Of a stretch of DNA of 36,863 nt, positions 8,297 through 16,826 are shown piece after piece (position 1 is the first letter of the stretch; each line of letters begins with the position of its first letter). Both the position numbers and the translations under genes were made by a program. The stretch is taken from positions 1 through 36,863 of the forward strand of contig JAIRTP010000094.1 of NCBI GenBank assembly GCA_031254805.1, read 5' to 3'. The DNA comes from Bacteroidales bacterium (GTDB lineage: Bacteria > Bacteroidota > Bacteroidia > Bacteroidales > WRLA01). The notes beneath the pieces were generated by a model that had not been told where the DNA came from, searched no databases, and saw nothing but the letters and a program-made list of their open reading frames with translations.

Positions 8297-9343
8297 ATGA
8301 AACTTTCACAGTTTAAGTTTAATCTACCGAAAGAACTTATTGCAAGCAAGCCTGCCGAAAACAGAGACGATTCTCGTCTGATGGTTTTAGATAGAGCGAA
8401 AAAAACCATTGAGCATAAGATGTTTGTAGATATCCTTGGCTACTACGGCGAAGGAGATCTCTTAGTTTTGAATAATACCAAGGTTTTTCCGGCGCGCTTA
8501 TGGGCTGAAAAAGAGAAAACCGGAGCGAAAATTGAGGTTTTTTTGCTCAGGGAATTAAATCCGGAATGTAATCTTTGGGATGCGCTGGTCGATCCCGCGC
8601 GAAAGATTCGCATCGGTAATAAACTTTATTTCGGCGATGATCAACTCGTTGCAGAAGTAATTGATAATACGACAAATAGGGGTAGAACTTTACGTTTCCT
8701 TTACGACGGGCCTCCGGATGAATTTCGGAAACTTTTACATGAATTGGGAGAGGCTCCTATTCCAAAAGTGCACGAGCGTCCCGCCGACGAAATGGATGCA
8801 GAGCGGTATCAAACTATTTACGCTAAGCACGAAGGCGCTGTGGCGGCTCCCACCGCCGGATTACATTTCAGCCGCATTTTAATGAAAAAAATGGAGTTGC
8901 AAGGCGTAAATTTCTCAGAGGTCACGTTGCATGTCGGATTAGGTAATTTTCGCCATATCGAAGTGGAGGATCTTTCCAAATATAAAATGGATTCGGAAGA
9001 GTTGATTATTTCTGAAACGACGGCGGACGTCGTCAATAAAACAAAAGAAAACGGTAAAAAAGTTTGCGCCGTCGGAACTACCGTGATGAAAGGATTGGAA
9101 TCCTCCGTCGCCGTCGCCGGTTATTTGAAACCGTTCAAAGGCTGGACGAATGCGTTTATTTACCCGCCTTATCCATTCCATATTGCCGATTCGATGATCA
9201 CGAATTTTCATCTTCCGCAATCTTCGATGATGATGTTGACGGCGGCGTTTGCCGATTATGACTTTTTGCTGGAAGCGTACGATGTCGCCGTGAGAGAAAA
9301 ATATCGTTTCTTTACCTATGGAGATGCTATGTTGATCATTTAA
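8297..9343 (+). CDS. queA: S-adenosylmethionine:tRNA ribosyltransferase-isomerase
   Basis: A 348-residue protein matching QueA over its full length: [15 protein letters not shown] at the start, then [27 protein letters not shown] and a [15 protein letters not shown]-type C-terminal block. QueA moves the ribosyl group of SAM onto preQ1-modified tRNA to give epoxyqueuosine, acting directly after Tgt. It is first in a tight run, nine bases before ispD, which in turn overlaps an SDR gene by eight bases. The promoter at 8215-8246 probably drives all three. Confidence 0.95.
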   Translation: MKLSQFKFNLPKELIASKPAENRDDSRLMVLDRAKKTIEHKMFVDILGYYGEGDLLVLNNTKVFPARLWAEKEKTGAKIEVFLLRELNPECNLWDALVDPARKIRIGNKLYFGDDQLVAEVIDNTTNRGRTLRFLYDGPPDEFRKLLHELGEAPIPKVHERPADEMDAERYQTIYAKHEGAVAAPTAGLHFSRILMKKMELQGVNFSEVTLHVGLGNFRHIEVEDLSKYKMDSEELIISETTADVVNKTKENGKKVCAVGTTVMKGLESSVAVAGYLKPFKGWTNAFIYPPYPFHIADSMITNFHLPQSSMMMLTAAFADYDFLLEAYDVAVREKYRFFTYGDAMLII

Positions 9344-9352
9344 GTCGTTGAT

Positions 9353-10024
9353 ATGGATCGTTATGTCGTGATTGTGGCGGGAGGAATAGGCTCAAGAATG
9401 GGAGAAGAAATTCCTAAGCAATTCTTACCGCTTCATAATAAACCGATTATCATTCATACGATTAATCAATTTTTGATATTTGATCCTGACATACAAATTG
9501 TGGCGGCGTTGCCGGAACTTCATTTTCCGAGGTGGAAAACGCTTGCCAAAAAATATAATCTTTTTGAGAATATTGCCGTTGTTTTTGGCGGACAACAACG
9601 TTTCGACACGGTAAAAAATGCTTTGAAAATTATTCCCGACGGAGCCCTTGTGGCCATTCACGACGCGGTGCGTCCGATCGTATCGATCAAAACTATTGCA
9701 CAATCTTTTAAAACGGCCGAAAAATTCGGCAGCGCTATTCCTTATGTTTTGCCCGGCGCGTCCGTTCGTTTTGACGACGAAAATGGGAATATTGCGCCGT
9801 TAGACCGGAACAAGGTTCGCATTATACAAACGCCGCAAACTTTTCATTCGACGAAATTGAAAGAGGCTTATCTTCAATCGTATCAGGAGAATTTTACCGA
9901 CGACGCCGCCGTTTGGGAAAAAGCGGGAAATAAATTGACTTTTTTTGAAGGAGATACGGAGAATATTAAAATTACATTGCCTATTGATCTGAAAATTGCA
10001 GAATATTTGATTTTACATGAATAA
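9353..10024 (+). CDS. ispD: 2-C-methyl-D-erythritol 4-phosphate cytidylyltransferase
   Basis: A 223-residue nucleotidyltransferase matching IspD, the MEP-pathway enzyme that joins CTP and methylerythritol phosphate. The N-terminal VVIVAGGIGSRMG followed by PKQFLPL is the glycine-rich CTP-binding loop with its Arg and Lys. VAIHDAVRP and the late TDDAAVWEKAG segment are also characteristic, and the length is typical (about 220-240). It sits nine bases after queA and overlaps the SDR gene by eight bases (ATG at 10017), indicating translational coupling. It indicates that isoprenoids are made by the MEP route. No other MEP gene is in the window. Confidence 0.94.
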   Translation: MDRYVVIVAGGIGSRMGEEIPKQFLPLHNKPIIIHTINQFLIFDPDIQIVAALPELHFPRWKTLAKKYNLFENIAVVFGGQQRFDTVKNALKIIPDGALVAIHDAVRPIVSIKTIAQSFKTAEKFGSAIPYVLPGASVRFDDENGNIAPLDRNKVRIIQTPQTFHSTKLKEAYLQSYQENFTDDAAVWEKAGNKLTFFEGDTENIKITLPIDLKIAEYLILHE

Positions 10025-10790
10025 TCTAACCGGAAAAACCGTTTTAATAACCGGAGCAGGCAGCGGCATTGGAAAAGCAGCCGCTGTTCGCTTTGCTCAA
10101 GAAAGCTGCAAAGTTATAATTTGCGCCCGTAATATCGAAAAAATCGAAGCGTTAGCCGCCGAATTAAAGGAGAAATATCAGGCTGATACGTACGCTTTTG
10201 CATTAGACGTGCGAGATAAAGAATTCGTACGCGCTGTAATAGAATCTATTCCGCAAGAATTTCGGAATATCGATATTTTAATTAATAATGCCGGTTTGGC
10301 ATTAGGATTAGAGAAGTTTTCGGACAATTTAGTCGAAGATTGGGAGGAGATGATCGATACAAATATTACAGGATTGCTCTACGTAACGCGAGAAATTTTA
10401 CCGATCATGTTGCATCGTCGACAAGGACAGATTATAAATGTCGGTTCTATTGCGGGCATTCATGCATATCCGAACGGAGCGGTTTATTGCGCTACGAAAG
10501 CCGCCGTAAAAACATTGACGGATGGATTGCGGCAAGATTTAGTGGAAACGCCAATCAGAGTGACAAATATTCAACCCGGAATGGTTGAAACAAATTTCAG
10601 CGTCGTTCGATTTCATGGCGACAAAAAGCGCGCCGGCGATGTATACAAAGGAATAGAACCGTTGACAGGAGAGGATATTGCCGATATTATTGCTTATGCG
10701 GCGGTTGTTCCAGCTCATGTGCAAATTTGTGAAATTACTGTTACGCCGACCAATCAGGCGACAGGAAATATCGTTTATAAGAAACGATAA
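10017..10790 (+). CDS. Short-chain dehydrogenase/reductase (YdfG-like)
   Basis: A 257-residue classical SDR oxidoreductase. It has the Rossmann motif TGAGSGIG (residues 12-19), the structural NNAG, the catalytic Ser in NVGSIAG and the catalytic pair in YCATK (Tyr157, Lys161). The sequence style, including the PGMVETNFS segment, is closest to the YdfG-type NADP-dependent 3-hydroxy acid/serine dehydrogenases, but the substrate cannot be deduced. It overlaps the end of ispD by eight bases and is last in the queA-ispD-SDR run. The following 100 bases are AT-rich without a clear hairpin. Confidence 0.88.
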   Translation: MNNLTGKTVLITGAGSGIGKAAAVRFAQESCKVIICARNIEKIEALAAELKEKYQADTYAFALDVRDKEFVRAVIESIPQEFRNIDILINNAGLALGLEKFSDNLVEDWEEMIDTNITGLLYVTREILPIMLHRRQGQIINVGSIAGIHAYPNGAVYCATKAAVKTLTDGLRQDLVETPIRVTNIQPGMVETNFSVVRFHGDKKRAGDVYKGIEPLTGEDIADIIAYAAVVPAHVQICEITVTPTNQATGNIVYKKR

Positions 10791-10891
10791 TCATGCTTTA
10801 TTAGATTATATATACTTATCATTATCTGACGAATAGAGATATATTTTGCGGATATTTCTCTTTTTCGAACAAGCGATATCTGTTTATTGAT

Positions 10892-10899
10892 TACATTTG
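10892..10899 (+). promoter_or_regulatory. Promoter -7 box (TACATTTG)
   Basis: TACATTTG fits TAnnTTTG. It overlaps the TTG at 10897 that would be the longest start of the next gene, so translation more likely starts at the TTG at 10921. Confidence 0.4.
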
Positions 10900-10920
10900 C
10901 CGACATATAATTGTAGTATA

Positions 10921-11532
10921 TTGGCGACTCGTAACCTGTTTTTCTTAGTGAGCGTATTTATTTTTGCTTTAAGTTCTTGTAATGATAAAAAAAGCAGAGA
11001 ATTTCCATTATCCGAATTAGAGGAAGGCGATATTTTGTTTCGAAAGGGGAACGGCGGAAAAACGCGAACCGTATTGATGGCGGATACGGAAGGTATTTAC
11101 AGCCATGTAGGAATTGTCGTTGTAACAGATTCCGGTTTTATGGCAGTGCATATTACGCCGGGAGAACGGCATTCGGAAGAAACGGAGGATTATATTAAAA
11201 TGGAACGTTTGGAGCATTTCTTCTCTCCAAAATTAGCTTCACAGGGGGCTTTTATGCGGTTGCAGGATTCATCGTGCGCTCCTCGAAAAGCGGCAAAATA
11301 TGCAATAGCTTTTTACGAAGAAAGGATTATATTTGACAATGATTATAATTTGGGAGACCCATCTAAAATGTATTGCACAGAGCTGATTTGGCGCGTATTT
11401 CAATTGGCGGGAAAAGATATTACAAACGGTAGAAGAAGCTTTGTAAGAGGTTTTCCGTTATACTCTGGAGAGTACATTTTTCCGTCGGATATTTCAAAAA
11501 ATGAACAACTTATAGAATATTATAGATTTTGA
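10921..11532 (+). CDS. YiiX/YebB-like permuted NlpC/P60 lipoprotein (peptidase family C92 type)
   Basis: A 203-residue exported protein. From the TTG at 10921 the signal peptide ends in a lipobox LSSC at Cys20; a longer start at TTG 10897 adds eight residues but overlaps a promoter box. No ATG is available near the start. The mature part begins with the family-typical EEGDILFRKG, followed by the histidine motif YSHVGIVVV and the late cysteine motif MYCTELIW, the arrangement of circularly permuted papain-like (C92/YiiX) enzymes. These are presumed amidases or thioesterases acting on lipid or peptidoglycan bonds; the substrate here is unknown. It lies upstream of another small exported protein. 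Confidence 0.72.
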   Translation: MATRNLFFLVSVFIFALSSCNDKKSREFPLSELEEGDILFRKGNGGKTRTVLMADTEGIYSHVGIVVVTDSGFMAVHITPGERHSEETEDYIKMERLEHFFSPKLASQGAFMRLQDSSCAPRKAAKYAIAFYEERIIFDNDYNLGDPSKMYCTELIWRVFQLAGKDITNGRRSFVRGFPLYSGEYIFPSDISKNEQLIEYYRF

Positions 11533-11565
11533 AAATGATTTATTAACCTCAAAAAAAGAGATATT

Positions 11566-11988
11566 ATGAAGGAATTATCATTGATAACAGTTTTATTGAC
11601 GTTATTTATAGCGTTTATGTTTAGTTTTTGCGGCGGCAAGGGCAAACGTCCTGCCGATATTTCCATGTCTTTGTGGGAATATACCAAAAAAGGAGACTAT
11701 AAAAAAGCTGCGGAAGTATGGTACGATAATGCCGCTTTCGACCAAGACGCTCCTGCGGAATTTTCCAAAAAAGAGACGGTTGATATGTTAGCGTTGAAGC
11801 TTGAAGAATCTCAAGCAGATAAGTCAAAAATTAAAGATGTAAGATTAGTCGGAGAAGAAATCGACAAGAAGGCAGGAACAGCTTTCGTAACGATATTGAT
11901 CATTTACGACGACGGGACAGAAGAAGAGACGATCGACAATTATATAAAAGTAGACGGCGCCTGGAAAATCGATATGGGGAAAAAATAG
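11566..11988 (+). CDS. Small exported DUF4878-like protein
   Basis: A 140-residue protein with an N-terminal hydrophobic signal ending near Cys22 (SFCGG), probably a lipoprotein though the box is not canonical. The mature part starts with PADISMSLWEYTKKGDYKKAAEVWYD and ends with a beta-rich DNYIKVDGAWKIDMGKK. That helix-then-curved-sheet pattern is typical of NTF2-like DUF4878 proteins of Bacteroidota. No function is established for this group. It follows the C92-like lipoprotein gene by 33 bases and may share its transcript. Confidence 0.65.
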   Translation: MKELSLITVLLTLFIAFMFSFCGGKGKRPADISMSLWEYTKKGDYKKAAEVWYDNAAFDQDAPAEFSKKETVDMLALKLEESQADKSKIKDVRLVGEEIDKKAGTAFVTILIIYDDGTEEETIDNYIKVDGAWKIDMGKK

Positions 11989-12145
11989 GAACGTTCTTAA
12001 TTGATTTTCAAACGAGTAATTCTGTCAATATCTTTTTGGAGGCCTCGATTAAAAAAGCAAATCTTAAATTTATTTATCGTTCTCATATAAGTTCTTGATT
12101 TAGATATTATTGGATTTAGCTTAATTTTTTTCCGTTGTAATAAGA

Positions 12146-12175
12146 TTTGTTTTTAATAAAAAATTCATATCTTTG
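12146..12175 (+). promoter_or_regulatory. rpsP promoter (TTTG, 18-base spacer, TATCTTTG)
   Basis: TTTG at 12146-12149 and TATCTTTG at 12168-12175 form the most complete Bacteroidota-type promoter in the window. The leader to the ATG at 12231 is about 50 bases. Confidence 0.72.
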
Positions 12176-12230
12176 CGCTCTGATTCGTGAAATCAGGAGA
12201 AGATTATAAATGATTAATTATTAGAGAATT

Positions 12231-12845
12231 ATGGCAACAAGAATTAGATTGCAACGTCATGGTAGGACAAAATGCCCGTTTTATCATATCGTGATTGCCG
12301 ATGGTCGCGCACCAAGAGACGGCAGATATATTGAAAGAATCGGGTATTACGATGCAGTAAAAGTTCCCGCGGAGGTAAGGCTTTATTTTGACAGAGCGTT
12401 GGATTGGTACGGAAAAGGAGCTCAACCTTCCGCTACCGTTAGAAGCATCTTACGCGCAGAGGGCGTTTTATTACGTCATCACCTCTTATTAGGCGTTCAA
12501 AAAGGAGCGCTCACGCAAGAGCAAGCCGACGTGAGATTTAATCAATGGAAAGAAGAAAAAGCACAACGAGTCGCAGCAAAACGCAACGAATTGGAGCAAA
12601 ACGAACGCAATGAACGCAAAAAACAATTAGAAGCTGAAAAGAAAACCAATGAAACGCGTCTTGCAAAGATACAAGAACGTAATGCCGCGCTCTTAAAAGA
12701 ACAAGAAGAAGCGGCAAGAAAAGCATATGCTGAACAACATAGAGAAGAAACAGTTGCTGAAACCGCTGGAGAGATAGCTTCGGAAGAAACCGCCGACTCG
12801 GAAGCTATTGCTCAAGAAACTCCTGCAACTGAAATAGAAGAATAG
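12231..12845 (+). CDS. rpsP: 30S ribosomal protein bS16 with long C-terminal tail
   Basis: A 204-residue protein. The first ~80 residues are S16 (ATRIRLQRHGR, FYHIVIADGRAPRDGRYIERIGYYD, FDRALDWYGKGAQPS), a small-subunit assembly protein. A further ~120 residues follow, first HHLLLGVQKGALTQEQADVRFNQW and then a highly charged Lys/Glu/Arg/Ala-rich tail predicted to be helical, ending in an acidic Glu/Ala/Thr stretch. Bacteroidota S16 proteins normally carry such an extension (usually about 180 residues in total), so this one is at the long end. The gene is alone, with its own promoter and terminator; rimM and trmD do not follow as they do in Proteobacteria. Confidence 0.95.
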   Translation: MATRIRLQRHGRTKCPFYHIVIADGRAPRDGRYIERIGYYDAVKVPAEVRLYFDRALDWYGKGAQPSATVRSILRAEGVLLRHHLLLGVQKGALTQEQADVRFNQWKEEKAQRVAAKRNELEQNERNERKKQLEAEKKTNETRLAKIQERNAALLKEQEEAARKAYAEQHREETVAETAGEIASEETADSEAIAQETPATEIEE

Positions 12846-12867
12846 TTGAGTAAAACTTTCTATAAAG

Positions 12868-12898
12868 AAACAGATCGTAATTGATCTGTTTTTCTTTT
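12868..12898 (+). terminator. Intrinsic terminator of rpsP
   Basis: Perfect 9-bp stem AAACAGATC / GATCTGTTT (12868-12876, 12883-12891) with a 6-base loop, followed by a T-rich run. It lies 23 bases after the rpsP stop. Confidence 0.8.
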
Positions 12899-13163
12899 AC
12901 AAAAACCTCTTGCTTTGATATATTATTTTATATGAAAAATTTATTTTACAATAAAATATTCATATCAAAAATCAGTTTAATAGAAAGTTCGAGTTAATAT
13001 TTTTTATAAAATTAATAAAAGGAGACGACGGCAAAGAGGTGCAAATCGGTGTCAAATAGGATTAATTATAAAATGCTTTATCCGGATTTTTGCCGATTTG
13101 TTCTTGCAAGTTTAAAAATAACTATCTTTGCGTCCAAATTTTTGAAAAGGGGTCAGAAAGGGA
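12899..13163. other. Intergenic region between rpsP terminator and yceD
   Basis: AT-rich. A 65-codon plus-strand frame (13049-13246) overlaps the yceD start out of frame and has no family features, so I do not call it. The only functional signal seen is the promoter box at 13123-13130. Confidence 0.5.
13123..13130 (+). promoter_or_regulatory. Promoter -7 box of the yceD-rpmF-plsX-fabH operon (TATCTTTG)
   Basis: TATCTTTG, with a TTTG at 13097-13100 (spacer 22). It lies 33 bases before the yceD ATG. Confidence 0.62.
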
Positions 13164-13685
13164 ATGAAAACATATTTATTGCCTTTTGCCGGGCTAAAAA
13201 ACGGCGGACATCATTTAGACTATCATGTAGATGGAACGTTCTTTGAAGATTTTCCGGAATCGGAAATTCAGAATGCAAATATTCATGTTCATCTTATTAT
13301 GGAAAAGCAAGAGAATATGTTGGTATTAAATTTTACAATCGACGGCGTTTTGCAAGTAACGTGCGATCGTTGTTTAGATGAATTTCCGTTTCCTATAGAT
13401 AAAGAAGAGACATTGATTGTGAAGTTCGGACAAAGCTACGAAGAGATTTCCGACGATGTTATTGTGCTCCCGTCGTCCGAGCATGCATTTGATTTGCATC
13501 AACATATTTATGAATATATCATGTTAGCGCTTCCCATACAACGAATACATCCGGACAATGCGGATGGATCTTCAGGATGCGATCCGGAAATGATGGAACG
13601 ATTAGAATCAATGAAAACAGATAACGCCATTGATCCCCGTTGGGAAGCTTTGGCTCAATTAAAGAAAGATAACAATACAAAATAA
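13164..13685 (+). CDS. yceD: YceD/DUF177 family protein
   Basis: A 173-residue DUF177 protein. Its core has the family signature of a beta-rich middle followed by VTCDRCLDEFPFPI (CxxC) and an acidic region, with a C-terminal DPRWEALAQLKK that is a hallmark of the family. In other bacteria YceD affects 23S rRNA accumulation, and its gene nearly always precedes rpmF, as here (eight bases between). It opens the yceD-rpmF-plsX-fabH operon, which links ribosome assembly and lipid synthesis. The name rests on both the motif and the synteny. Confidence 0.88.
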   Translation: MKTYLLPFAGLKNGGHHLDYHVDGTFFEDFPESEIQNANIHVHLIMEKQENMLVLNFTIDGVLQVTCDRCLDEFPFPIDKEETLIVKFGQSYEEISDDVIVLPSSEHAFDLHQHIYEYIMLALPIQRIHPDNADGSSGCDPEMMERLESMKTDNAIDPRWEALAQLKKDNNTK

Positions 13686-13693
13686 TTTAAAAA

Positions 13694-13879
13694 ATGGCAC
13701 ATCCTAAACGAAAAGTCTCTAAAACGAGAAGAGACAAACGCAGAACGCATTATAAAGCCGTAGCGCCGGCATTAGGAACTTGTTCAAACTGTAACGCTCC
13801 TGTGCGGTTTCATCATGTTTGCCCTGAATGCGGCTATTATAGAGGAAAATTGGCGATAGAGGTCAATTCGGCTAACTAA
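13694..13879 (+). CDS. rpmF: 50S ribosomal protein bL32
   Basis: A 61-residue protein starting AHPKRKVSKTRRDKRR, the canonical L32 N-terminus, with Cys30, Cys33, Cys43 and Cys46 forming a C2-C2 zinc ribbon (the zinc-containing C+ form). No zinc-independent paralogue is in the window. It lies eight bases after yceD and 11 bases before plsX. Confidence 0.97.
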   Translation: MAHPKRKVSKTRRDKRRTHYKAVAPALGTCSNCNAPVRFHHVCPECGYYRGKLAIEVNSAN

Positions 13880-13890
13880 ATGTTCTAATC

Positions 13891-14841
13891 ATGAGATTAG
13901 GCCTTGATGTAATGGGCGGAGATTTCGCTCCTGATGTAGCTATTGAGGGAGCGATATCGGCTGCGAAAGAGTTATCTCACGACATTCGCATTGTTCTCTT
14001 TGGTCCTCAACAAATCATTGAGGAGAAGTGTGAGGAAAACAACGTCCGTCCCGGCGACTTTGATATCATTCACGCTCCCGATGTAATAGGAATGGATGAA
14101 AGTCCGATAAAGGCTTTTTCTACAAAGCCTCAATCTTCTATTGCAGTGGGATTCAGAATGTTAAAAGCAAAGAAAATTGACTCGTTCGCAAGCGCCGGCA
14201 GTACGGGAGCGATGTTTATCGGAACAATGAATAGCGTCGACAGGATTCCCGGAATTATTCGTCCGTGTATCAGTACGATTATTCCAAGGGAAGATGGACA
14301 AAACAATTTACTGCTCGACGTAGGATTAAACCCCGATTCGCGCGCCGACGTGATGTATCAATTTGCTATTTTGGGGAATATTTACGCCAAATCGGTACTA
14401 AAAATTGCAGAACCAAAAATCGGATTGTTGAATATAGGCGAGGAGGAGAAAAAAGGTTCTATTTTGGCGCAATCCGCTTATCAATTGATGAAAGAATCGA
14501 CGGAATTTAATTTCATCGGTAATATTGAAGGGATTGAATTGTTTCAGGATAAAGCTAATGTGATCGTCACGGACGGCTTTACCGGAAATATTGTGTTGAA
14601 GCAATTGGAAGCGGTCATGTCCATAGTGCAAAAGAGAGGATTTAAAGATAGTTATATCGAAACGTTTAATTATGAAAATTTTGGCGGAACGCCCATTTTA
14701 GGAGCTAATGCGCCCGTTTTGATAGGACATGGAAAATCTTCTGCGCTTGCTATAAAAAATATGGTTCTGACTTCAAAAGAGATGGTGGAGTCTAATTTGG
14801 TTAAGAATTTTAGAAAAGCATTTACCTATAATATTTTCTGA
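13891..14841 (+). CDS. plsX: Phosphate acyltransferase
   Basis: A 316-residue protein matching PlsX from its start (RLGLDVMGGDFAPD) through SAGSTGAMFIG, LLDVGLNPDSRADV and VTDGFTGNIVLK. PlsX converts acyl-ACP to acyl-phosphate, which PlsY uses to acylate glycerol-3-phosphate. The length is slightly shorter than E. coli PlsX but normal for Bacteroidota. It lies directly between rpmF and fabH, one base before the fabH ATG, in the conserved lipid operon. Confidence 0.96.
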   Translation: MRLGLDVMGGDFAPDVAIEGAISAAKELSHDIRIVLFGPQQIIEEKCEENNVRPGDFDIIHAPDVIGMDESPIKAFSTKPQSSIAVGFRMLKAKKIDSFASAGSTGAMFIGTMNSVDRIPGIIRPCISTIIPREDGQNNLLLDVGLNPDSRADVMYQFAILGNIYAKSVLKIAEPKIGLLNIGEEEKKGSILAQSAYQLMKESTEFNFIGNIEGIELFQDKANVIVTDGFTGNIVLKQLEAVMSIVQKRGFKDSYIETFNYENFGGTPILGANAPVLIGHGKSSALAIKNMVLTSKEMVESNLVKNFRKAFTYNIF

Positions 14842-14842
14842 T

Positions 14843-15844
14843 TTGAACATGATAAGAGCAGCAATAACCGGCATCGAGGTATATGTTCCCGATTATATTT
14901 TGACCAACGAAGAATTATCTCGAATGGTCGATACGTCGGACGAGTGGATCATGACCCGTATCGGGATCAAAGAACGCCACATTATTCGTGAAGAGGGAAA
15001 AGGATCCTCTTTTGTCGGCGTTCGAGCCGTAGAACAATTATTAAAAAAAACAAATACCAAACCCGAAGAGATTGATTTTGTCATCTGCGCAACGGTGACT
15101 CCTGATTATCAATTTCCTGCAACGGCTAATATCATCATGGACAAATGCGGCATCCGCAATGGATTTGGTTATGACCTGAATGCAGGATGTAGCGGATTTC
15201 TCTATTCATTGGTAACGGGAACTCAATTTATTGAATCGGGGAGATATAAGAAAGGCATCGTAATAGGAGCAGAAAAAATGTCTTCTATTGTCGATTATAC
15301 CGACCGAAACACCTGTTGCATCTTCGGAGATGGTTCGGGAGCCGTTTTATTAGAACCGACAACAGAAGATATAGGCGTCATTGACAGCCAATTGTTGAGC
15401 GATGGAGTCGGCGCCGCTCATCTTCACCAAAAGGCGGGCGGCTCGGTAAAACCTGCTTCGCATGAGACGATCGACAACAGAGAGCATTTCATTTATCAAG
15501 AAGGACAAGCTGTTTTTAAATGGGCGGTTTCCAAAATGTCAGACGTTACCGAAGAGGTTATGAAACGTAATAATCTGACGGTCGATAATGTCGCTTATTT
15601 AATTCCTCATCAAGCAAATCTTCGTATCATCGACGCCGTAGGGAAATGTTTAGGATTTCCTCCGGAAAAAGTTATGGTGAATATAGAACGTTATGGCAAT
15701 ACTACCTCTGCGACGCTCGCATTGTGTTTGCATGAATGGGAAAATAAACTCCGCAAGGGAGATAATTTAGTGCTTACCACTTTCGGCGCCGGATTTACTT
15801 GGGGAGCCGTATATTTGAAATGGGCTTACGATCCGAAGGAATAA
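14843..15844 (+). CDS. fabH: 3-oxoacyl-ACP synthase III
   Basis: A 333-residue ketoacyl-ACP synthase III, which starts fatty acid synthesis by condensing acyl-CoA with malonyl-ACP. The catalytic triad is visible: Cys116 in NAGCSGFLYS, His256 in IPHQANLRI and Asn286 in YGNTTSA. The DTSDEWIMTRIGIKERH segment and the GAGFTWGAV end are also typical. It closes the yceD-rpmF-plsX-fabH operon and is followed by a strong terminator at 15859-15892. A TATATTTG (15810-15817) inside its last codons could be a promoter for the next gene. Confidence 0.96.
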   Translation: MNMIRAAITGIEVYVPDYILTNEELSRMVDTSDEWIMTRIGIKERHIIREEGKGSSFVGVRAVEQLLKKTNTKPEEIDFVICATVTPDYQFPATANIIMDKCGIRNGFGYDLNAGCSGFLYSLVTGTQFIESGRYKKGIVIGAEKMSSIVDYTDRNTCCIFGDGSGAVLLEPTTEDIGVIDSQLLSDGVGAAHLHQKAGGSVKPASHETIDNREHFIYQEGQAVFKWAVSKMSDVTEEVMKRNNLTVDNVAYLIPHQANLRIIDAVGKCLGFPPEKVMVNIERYGNTTSATLALCLHEWENKLRKGDNLVLTTFGAGFTWGAVYLKWAYDPKE

Positions 15845-15858
15845 TATAACACTTTCAT

Positions 15859-15892
15859 AAAAAAGGCCTTGAGGAGACTTGAGGCCTTTTTT
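15859..15892 (+). terminator. Strong intrinsic terminator after fabH
   Basis: An A6-GGCCT / AGGCC-T6 stem (15859 onward, ending at 15892) continues through TGAG/CTTG (two wobble pairs) to a GAGA tetraloop, giving about 15 bp. With poly-A upstream and poly-T downstream it could work in both directions. The next ATG is only 15 bases downstream. Confidence 0.88.
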
Positions 15893-15906
15893 CAATCTAA
15901 TCAAAC

Positions 15907-16731
15907 ATGTATCAATATCCCATCCGGTTATTAAAAATAGACCAATATGGTTATCATCCATTTATTACTTTTCGAAGAGAAGGAAACGAACTGATCGCTT
16001 TAATTGACACCGGAGCGTCTTGCAGTTTTCTGAGTTCCGCTTTTTTTGATCATTTGGGGGATAGTTTTGACGAAAAGAAAGCGTTGGGATTTGGCCATGA
16101 TTTCTCAGTAGCGTCTTTTCTCGCCGAAAATTTGGAAATTGCCGGACATGCTTTGCCGAACGCAATGATTTCAAAAAGCGACATGGGAGTAATCAATCAT
16201 TCTTTGGAAATGATGGGGTTGAAAAAAGTAGACGGAATTTTGGGAAGCGATATTTTGTATCTTTTGGAATCTAAAATTGATTTTTCCGGGGAAAAGCTTT
16301 TTATCAAAAAAGATACTGATGGAATACCCTTTTGGAATGAAATGCAAATCGCACAGCCAAATATCTCTATTTTATTTGAGAAACAACCGCTTACCATGAT
16401 TCTTGATACCGGCGCATCGCAAACATTGTTAAATAGCTCCATTGCCGAACGGCTATTTCCTCATGCAACTTGGGAGATTAATGAGAAACCTTCAATTGGG
16501 ATTTCTCCCGACGATCTATTAGAAAGCAGGAGACATATCGAAGTAACTTTTGACGATTCTGAGATTACTTGGGATATTGATTTTATTGCTTTGAAAATAG
16601 ATAATATTAACGTCGCATACGATATGTTGGGCGTTCCTCAGGTTCACGCCATTTTAGGATCTGATTTTCTGGCTAAATATCATGCGATAATTGATTTTCA
16701 AAAAGCAGATTTATTTTTATCGAGGCGGTAA
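15907..16731 (+). CDS. Tandem retropepsin-like aspartyl protease (two DTGAS domains)
   Basis: A 274-residue protein made of two retropepsin-like halves. Half one (about 10-130) has LIDTGASCSFLS with Asp34 and later DGILGSDIL; half two (about 145-274) has MILDTGASQTLLN with Asp167 and later HAILGSDFL. Retropepsins are normally homodimers giving one Asp each; this chain carries both Asp motifs, so it could fold as a single-chain enzyme like pepsin. No signal peptide or membrane helix is evident, suggesting a cytoplasmic site. The substrate is unknown. The ATG is only 15 bases after the fabH terminator, so it needs either read-through or the possible promoter inside fabH. It belongs to the broad Asp_protease_2/gag-asp protease group; closer assignment is not possible by eye. 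Confidence 0.78.
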   Translation: MYQYPIRLLKIDQYGYHPFITFRREGNELIALIDTGASCSFLSSAFFDHLGDSFDEKKALGFGHDFSVASFLAENLEIAGHALPNAMISKSDMGVINHSLEMMGLKKVDGILGSDILYLLESKIDFSGEKLFIKKDTDGIPFWNEMQIAQPNISILFEKQPLTMILDTGASQTLLNSSIAERLFPHATWEINEKPSIGISPDDLLESRRHIEVTFDDSEITWDIDFIALKIDNINVAYDMLGVPQVHAILGSDFLAKYHAIIDFQKADLFLSRR

Positions 16732-16800
16732 ATTGTTCTCGCGCCTTCATAAAACAAATATTTTTAGCATAAATCTGTTATCTGTTTAAATAAAACGAAT

Positions 16801-16808
16801 TATATTTG
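16801..16808 (+). promoter_or_regulatory. Promoter -7 box (TATATTTG)
   Basis: TATATTTG, 18 bases before the ATG at 16827. No -33 TTTG is visible. Confidence 0.45.
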
Positions 16809-16826
16809 CAGTAAAATTGAAAAAGT

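Noticed and set aside
13049-13246. A 65-codon plus-strand frame overlapping the start of yceD
   Set aside because: It overlaps yceD out of frame, contains the operon promoter box and has no family features.
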